From Cyclospora cayetanensis (lineage: Eukaryota > Apicomplexa > Conoidasida > Eucoccidiorida > Eimeriidae), in assembly GCF_002999335.1 (NCBI RefSeq), contig NW_020312218.1:1-39051 (forward strand): a stretch of 39,051 nucleotides of DNA, read 5' to 3'. Under the pieces are notes generated by a model. It was not told the origin of the DNA. It saw only the letters and a program-made list of their open reading frames with translations, and searched no databases. The translations under genes were made by a program, and so were the position numbers. This document shows, piece by piece, positions 33,341 to 39,051 of the stretch (positions are counted from its first letter, which is position 1; the number at the start of each line of letters is the position of its first letter).

Positions 33341-35528
33341 CTAGACTTCGTCCTGAGACGCACTGTAATACACCTCATCTACTGCCACAGATAGAGCCTC
33401 CTCCTGCGGCTCGGGCTGTTGCTGCCTCTGTCTGTCGCATCCTGATTTATTTGCACAGAACTCCGAGAGGGCATCCTCCTTTCCCGCAGATGAGGTGCAG
33501 ATAGCACAACGGAGGTCCTTCTCAGCCAATGCCTGAGGCCGGAAAACGCGGTGTACGCAACAACGCAACACAGCTGATGCAAATGGGAAGGACGAAAAAC
33601 CACCAACACGGGAAAGCAGCAGCACCAACCCAGCAGATCCACACAAAGGCACGACACAAGTAGGGACACTGGAGGAAGGGAAAGGAAGACAGATGAAACG
33701 GTAAAAAGAAGCAGGAGAACTATGAAAGCCGTTGGTGCTTACCGATTGTTCCCTGTCGATTGTTACCCAGGGCACGTGGTCATGGGGTGGCGTTTGCTCT
33801 GCCATTAAGTGCTGCATCTTCTCTCCCTGCAGCGAAGTCGAGATCCCCCAATCCCCATGCAAAAAGATTACACAACGGCCATAAAAGCGTCATCAGAGCA
33901 GTCAGTGCCAAAATCAATCGAGCAGAGAGAACACAGATGAGGCAGAAATGAAAGGAATGGAGACACGGGAAACAAAATGTACAAACTATGTGCGATTCGG
34001 CACTGCTCGTTGCAGTGGCTTGAGTGCCGGGCTCGGATGTCAAACCTAGGCTTTATCACTGACGGCTAATCACTGCTTTTTCCGTGGCATTATAAACGAT
34101 TTACAAGGTACTGCTACCAGCAATTTAGCTACTGTGCTCAATATGAGGGGTTAACAACACTGGGACCGCATAGAGCATGTGCTACTCGATTTACCGCTGG
34201 GGAGAGGCTGCAGAAAAGGATCTCAAAGACCAGGAATTTTGCGTGGGCACTTGGCAGGTCTATGTTGCATACAACCCACGAGTTGCTTCCTCCTGTTGCT
34301 GCTGCTGCAGCTGCTGCAGTTACTTCTGCTGAAGATGCAGCTGCGCTGCTTGCCGCGTTTGCTGCTGCCAGTGCTGCTGCTGCTGCGTCCCGAGCAGCAG
34401 GACCAAACTCACCCTTTCTAGCTACCTCCACTGCTGCTTCCGCTGCAGCACGGGCCCTTTTCGCCTCGCTTATGGCTAGCTGGCTAGCTGCAATGGCCTT
34501 AGCTATATGCGCTTCAGCCTTAATAAAGCTAGCCATGTCGAACTCACTCTTATTCACACAGCTGACCCATGGAGCCCACCTAAACGCAACGCACAAACGC
34601 CAAAGCACAAGCAGCATAGCCATTGCGCCGAAAATATTTACAACCTGAGTGATAGTGGCGAAATCCTTGACTACTCGGCTGAGGATTCGTATAGTCTTCC
34701 TCCCAACAGCCATAGAGGACGCGTGCCGATGTATGCCTTAATTAAGTGTGTCACAGCACTCCGACTGCATACTAATGTGTAGGGACTTGCTCACAAATTA
34801 ATCTGCACCTCGCTCATAAGACCTAGACCGCAGGCTTCAACTCGGTTCAGATAGCACTCCTCAGGACCATGCTGAAGACACATGCATTGAAATATACGAT
34901 GGCAACTATACCGAAGTGTCCGTAAATTTAAGCTTACTACATACTGCTAGTGCATGCAAACCTGATCCCATACAAGATGCAATCGTAGATGAAGAAAGGG
35001 AAATTGGAAGAGAAGTTCATATGGCTGAGAGAAGGGAAGGCTGCGGAAAGAGGCTGAGGAAAAGGGAAGCTTGCCCCTCACTTCACAGTCGTACTGGTAA
35101 TGACCAGTTTGAGTTAGCGTCTCTTTGGTATTCCCGTAGGGGACGGGGTGTATGGCCACCTTCGCCAGCTCTAGCTCATTTGCAAACTGTGCGATGTCGA
35201 GCAGCTGTTGGTCTATGAATTGCTGGCTGGCAGGGCAGCGCTGCAGCACAAAGAAAATATCCCAGCACGCATTCATAGCGAGAGGTTTTCCCTACGAAGA
35301 AGCGAAAGATATGCTGTGACCGGGGTAATCCGCTGGTGTGCTGTTGCTGATGCAAGTTTGCCTCAGGGGTGGAGGTGAGAAGATCACAACCGCCACCGAA
35401 AACCTTCCTTAACAACGCCTGATTATTACTCGATAGCTCACACTTTCGTAGAAAATGCCAATATCAACGGCAAAGGTTGGGGGCACCACGGCCAAGGACC
35501 CTAGGGCGAGAAGCGTGGCGTTTATCAT
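33341..35528 (-). CDS. GILT-like (gamma-interferon-inducible lysosomal thiol reductase family) secreted thiol reductase
   Basis: Minus-strand exons: 35528-35442 (signal peptide MINATLLALGSLAVVPPTFA, then VDIGIFYES), 35240-35082 (CPASQQFIDQQL, then HPVPYGNTKET, ending YDCE), 34871-34809 (HGPEECYLNRVEACGLGLMSE), a less certain exon ending at 33874 (IDFGTDCSDDAF), 33826-33743 (GEKMQHLMAEQTPPHDHVPWV) and 33532-33341 (ALAEKDLRCAIC to the stop). The junctions checked are GT-AG and phase 0. These blocks match GILT in order: the Y-E-S-x-CPxS active site, VPYGN, C.HG..EC..N..EAC, and PPH..VPWV. GILT enzymes reduce disulfides of proteins entering acidic compartments. The active site is CPAS, so the resolving Cys is Ser. 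The part between 34808 and 33875 is unresolved. The C-terminus is Gln/Glu-rich. Confidence 0.83.
34138..34713 (-). CDS. Ala-rich ORF with one hydrophobic helix inside the GILT-like gene
   Basis: A 191-residue open frame on the GILT strand, between its third exon and its C-terminal exons. It has a basic N-terminus, a hydrophobic helix (VVNIFGAMAMLLVLWRLCVAF), a long Ala/Glu/Lys helix-prone stretch, an Ala run from GCT/GCA repeats, and then WVVCNIDLPSAH. That last piece faintly resembles the GILT segment around L..VCME, so part may be a GILT exon with an inserted alanine-rich region. It may instead be an independent intron-nested gene or non-coding. Confidence 0.35.
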   Translation of the reverse strand: MAVGRKTIRILSRVVKDFATITQVVNIFGAMAMLLVLWRLCVAFRWAPWVSCVNKSEFDMASFIKAEAHIAKAIAASQLAISEAKRARAAAEAAVEVARKGEFGPAARDAAAAALAAANAASSAAASSAEVTAAAAAAATGGSNSWVVCNIDLPSAHAKFLVFEILFCSLSPAVNRVAHALCGPSVVNPSY

Positions 35529-36400
35529 CTTCCCCGTGATCCGCTAAGAAAACGAGGAAAATTATCGCAATGGCAAAACGATTAGCCTTGAGATGCGTTT
35601 TCTAGTTCATGGAAACGCCAAAAACGCACGAAGATGAAATACACGCTTTGAAAGTGTAACCAGACAATGCTTGATGATTTAGGACTGTCGCAGTCTCCGC
35701 CATCGCGGCACGGAATGCATGGCAAGCATACGTGAGATCTAAACCCACAAAAAACTAGTTGGATACACTAATAAACTGATTATTTATACTAAGCGCATAG
35801 AAAAGAGCTGCTTCGATTGTCTATTTAGCTTTACCAACGCGATTTATTGTCCTTCAGGCATGCAGAAGCGAAACGACTGTAGCGGGCCGAGTAATTATTG
35901 GGTAGTGACAACTCCTCTGGGCATGTTCAAATACCATCTGGTAAAGCCCAAAGTGTAATTGCGTGGCAGTTCATGCAATCTGTTTGCTACACGAAGTTGT
36001 CAGCTTCAGACTAGCAGAATCTCTTCAGTAGGCCTGTAAACAAAGTGTAGCGGTAAGCCTAGTGTTTCCATAAGGAGACACTGAGCCCCTTGCCACAATA
36101 TAAGGATTAAGAAGAGATATTAGGAGTCTTCATTCAAGGGCTCCCTGCCATCTTTTCCCTCATCCAAAGAGTTTTGTTATGGCGGGATTGTGACAGATAG
36201 TGTAGCAGGCTAGGCTACAGTTGAACGCTTTTTAGTGCTCTGGTTGTATTCCACTGAAAATTAGGAACGTTTTGGACAGTTTGATGGCGTGCTAGCATAT
36301 CTTAGTTATTGCAGAGTGCTGATGGCTCGATATAAACCAGGCGCAACGCCGTGTCTGTCCCTGCTAGATGCAATGTGCAACAAGCCAGAAATGCTTACAG
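35529..36400. other. GILT-like gene upstream flank, no gene seen
   Basis: A+T-rich with stops in all frames. It presumably carries the GILT-like promoter and 5' UTR. No repeat array or RNA gene was seen. Confidence 0.4.
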
Positions 36401-36419
36401 TGCTCGCAAGAGCAGGGGA

Positions 36420-37920
36420 AGGCAGAACTTCTTGTGTCAGCTAGTGAACCTTTGCCTTTTCGCACCCACATTGACGCTGCGAAGTTATTTGGGCTTGCAG
36501 CTAGTTACCGAAATTCGAGTTCTGAAATTGATTAATTCACTGCTCTTCTTGCTGAAGCACTAGTAGGACGCAGTTAATGACCTTGACAGAGGAAGCTGGT
36601 GCCGCAGCGCACGCCTCTCAAGTGCCTTCCAGCTCCCCCGGTACTTGCAAAAGTCCCATTGTGAGCGTCAGTGCTTCCTAACAACTGATGGTAGTGACGT
36701 AGCGGTAGGAGCTATTCCCTTCCGATAAGCTACGGGCCTTCCAATACAGCCAACTATTGCGTGCTTTTATAGCAGCAGCGACACCGAAGAGCGGTCTGCA
36801 GTGCGGGAAAAGACACACTACGCGGAGCGGTATGGCGTGAAATGCCAGCACCACCTATATGGGCGTCATTCAAGTGTCCCGACAGACCATCTATCTGTTG
36901 TGTACCTTACGAAGAGTTTTCATGATTTTGGTAGCTTCGAAGTTGTGCTCTGGCTTGACTGCCTCTTGCAGTACAACTTTAGAGTGACTTTCATCAAAGG
37001 CATAAATAAAATAGGCATCCGCCAACTTTCGCTCCGCTTCAGTAGTTCACTATTCTGCAGCGCATCTGCCTTTGTCTGTGACTAATTGTAAAATCTTTTG
37101 CGTGAGTCTTGACCCGTTGACACCCATGCAACCGCCACTATTGGTAAAATTTCGAAATGGCAAAAGAGAGAAGCACTGTTATGTTGACGGTAGCTTGCTG
37201 TGATCAAAAGCGAAACGGGTACTGCGTCGCTTGCACCTCCCGACTCAGCTCCGCGGTGCTGTATTGCGCAAAGCACATTATCCTTTTGTGTTTGGCAATG
37301 ATGGGATCTGCGGTAAAGTGTAAAGGCTTGTATGGTCCTTCTGATGGCGCCAGGGAAAGTTTCTGCGGCAGAGGCGTAAGGGAAGTCACGCGCAGATTGC
37401 CAACAGCTGAAGCTGTTTAAATCGTTTGGATCCGAGTTTTGGCGAATCCGTCGGTTTTGAGATGGGTTCGCGCTAGTCCGTATATGGAATGTGCTGGCGG
37501 AGTGCAGGGGGTCCAGAGTCACGATAGCATGTATGTCGTTGTCGAAAATACGCCCATTTCGTTCCTTGCTTGAGCACTGTCACGGCTCAGGGAGTCGCTG
37601 AGTTATTCTCAGCTCATATGTGGGAACCTAACGGCTTTCTCGGGAGTATCACTGCGGATAAGGATACAAAGCTCCTTTGCGTGTTCTTGTGTGGCCTAAC
37701 AAGCGGCCTGCACTCTGACCATGAAATGGCCAATGTGAAGCACCCTGGGGTAGACGGACAGGGAGAAGGTGCCAACTGCATCCCTCCGCAGTAATTGTGA
37801 CGGTGTGCTCACACTAATTCAGTTGTTTGGCTTGAGTTCAATCCTTGTCCTCAGTAAGCTAGTAATACAACAGTACACTCGACTACCCGCTAGTATATTG
37901 CAGCCCCGGTCTACACTGCG
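36420..37920 (+). mobile_element. decayed Ty3/gypsy-type retrotransposon pol remnant (RT end, RNase H, integrase)
   Basis: Plus-strand fragments occur in canonical order with shifted frames. FGLAASYR near 36486 (RT connection block FLGLA.YYR) is followed by TTDGSDVAVGAI near 36676 (RNase H TDAS..G.GAVL). Then come HLYGRHSSVPTDH, WLDCLLQYNFRV and KGINKIG at about 36852-37015 (YL.GR.F.V.TDH ... R..W...L..Y.F...Y..GK.N). YVVVENTP lies near 37530. Integrase follows with AQGVAELFSAHMW, GSITADKDTK and HPGVDGQGEGAN at 37570-37785, and NTTVHSTT near 37870. Several stops and frameshifts are seen, and key acidic residues are partly substituted (TADKD where SDRD is usual). No LTR, gag or protease was identified. 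Confidence 0.75.
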
Positions 37921-38325
37921 GCGTCCCTCTTTGATTGGGGGCTCGACCGGGTAGTCTGGAGTCAGCATCCCTACTTAGCAGAGGGCCCTAGACAGAACAG
38001 CTGGATAGGACAAGCAAATAAACGAACAAACCTCAAGAGACAAGGACTGAATCATGATAAGTATCGGTCGGCTGTGAGTTTAGAAAATACAGATTCGGTG
38101 CTCATGGAATGGCACGTTTTACGAGGTGCATCAAGTGATCAGACTAAGCAAAATGTGGCCATGTGGCGAGGATTATCTGCCATCGTCTCACGAATTGATA
38201 CTCTTTCTTAGTCGTTCAATTGTCCTGAACGTTGGAGGTGCCATAAAACAGTCACTATTGGCTCCAAGAAATTTGAAAGTCATTCAAATCGGTTGCGGAC
38301 TTCGCCGCGCAGGCAAGTAAGCAGG
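37921..38325. other. spacer between the retroelement remnant and the 3' membrane-protein gene
   Basis: A short plus-strand frame (38126-38320) ends at a consensus donor (GCAA|GTAAGC) and could be a 5' exon of the next gene, but no phase-compatible join was found. Confidence 0.3.
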
Positions 38326-38786
38326 ATGGGAGCGGAGGTCCCACCGGAAGCTGTAGAGGTAGGACTCTTATGGAGACTTGAAATATGCTATGCTCCTTGC
38401 GCCAGGTATATTTGCGTGCAGGTATTGCCCTCTGAGTCACCAAGGCACTGCTGACCTAGTGTGCACTTTGGTTTTCTTCAAACATCTTCCTTGTCTTCTG
38501 TTTCTTCGCAGCAGGAGGCTCACACATTTCAGCACTGCGACAGCCACCCATCGAGCTAAGCGGTCATGTTGGTTTTGTCCGTCGCTCGTTGCTGGCTAGT
38601 GTGTGTGCCTTTCTTGCCGCCTACTTCGCTGTAGCTGTTAACGCACACATATGCCTTTCTAATCGCATTGATTTTGCGTTTCTGCTTTCCTGGGGAGTGG
38701 CGATTGGTTGGGAGGTATTCTGCTGCTTGCATACCATTGGTTTCGATGTCCAGGGATGGAGCAAGCGGGCTTGTGCATTCGAATAG
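38326..38786 (+). CDS. two-helix membrane protein, 3' exon confident, 5' structure unresolved
   Basis: The terminal exon begins at 38512 or 38515 after the long pyrimidine tract and acceptor TTTCTTCGCAG(CAG). It reads PIELSGHVGFVRRSLLASV, a hydrophobic helix (VCAFLAAYFAVAV), a short loop, a second hydrophobic stretch (FAFLLSWGVAIGWEVF) and a polar tail to the TAG at 38784-38786. An ATG at 38326 opens a good N-terminal exon (MGAEVPPEAVEVGLLW...) with donors GTAGGA, GTATAT and GTATTG, but none gives the phase 1 needed by the terminal exon. AATAAA lies at 38818-38823. Family unknown. Confidence 0.42.
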
Positions 38787-39051
38787 GGGGAAAATGCTGC
38801 GGTTCAAGCATTTTCTGAATAAAAGCCTTCTACGATCCTAGATTCATTTAAAACAATGTGGAAGATTCCACTAACTGGTTTGCCTGTGGTGTATATTTAC
38901 GTCAATGCAACAAGATGCCGTGTGTGTGTGCTAATGTTTGTGCATCTGTGCGACAATTAGTGGGTGGGTATTTTTGTGCATGTGTGGCGGCTTCTCAGGC
39001 GGTGTCGGTTCAACCCTCGTGTGGAATCTGCGTGCGCTTCCCAGTCGCTCC
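38787..39051. other. 3' flank to the window end
   Basis: Contains AATAAA at 38818-38823 and a TGTGTGTG-rich stretch around 38920-38950. No gene seen. Confidence 0.4.

Overview
The window reads as nuclear DNA of a coccidian apicomplexan, most likely an Eimeria species. Inferred exons are studded with CAG-type runs that give poly-Gln, poly-Ala, poly-Ser and poly-Leu tracts in whichever frame is used (the 'HAARs' known from Eimeria). Introns hold AC/GT/AT-rich microsatellites, genes have many short GT-AG introns, and there are decayed Ty3/gypsy-type pol remnants. No bacterial, organellar, CRISPR or rRNA features were seen. All gene models were built by hand from frame, splice-site phase and family similarity; none has transcript support.

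Plus strand, 1-15.2 kb. 1-5144: an alpha/beta-hydrolase (ABHD13/ABHD17-like serine hydrolase), entered mid-gene, six exons, with a roughly 490-residue low-complexity C-terminal tail. 5145-7668: CAG-rich flank, an ACAG microsatellite and a doubtful minus-strand gene. 7669-11769: a seven-exon gene for an unrecognised protein of about 1100 residues with a mitochondrial-type N-terminus. 11770-14422: no confident host gene, but a decayed Ty3/gypsy RNase H plus integrase remnant near 12.98-13.75 kb. 14423-15153: a two-exon gene for a small protein with a signal peptide and one TM helix. 15.44-15.66 kb: an 83/84-bp tandem repeat.

Minus strand, 16.0-29.2 kb. One giant gene of 17 inferred exons encodes a HECT E3 ubiquitin ligase of the Ufd4/TRIP12/UPL3 class (about 2922 residues). 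It has N-terminal armadillo-like helices, a very large low-complexity middle and a full HECT domain ending in the catalytic-Cys motif TCSNYIKLP. One of its introns appears to be only 18 nt.

29.2-39 kb. This part is repeat-poor and A+T-richer. It holds a possible small plus-strand gene (29.4-30.1 kb), a doubtful ORF at 31.8 kb, a minus-strand GILT-like thiol reductase gene (33.3-35.5 kb), a second Ty3/gypsy pol remnant (36.4-37.9 kb) and the 3' exon of a plus-strand membrane protein (38.5-38.8 kb). The genes form no operon-like unit. Plausible roles are depalmitoylation-type lipid hydrolysis (ABHD), ubiquitin-dependent proteolysis (HECT) and secretory or lysosomal-type disulfide reduction (GILT).
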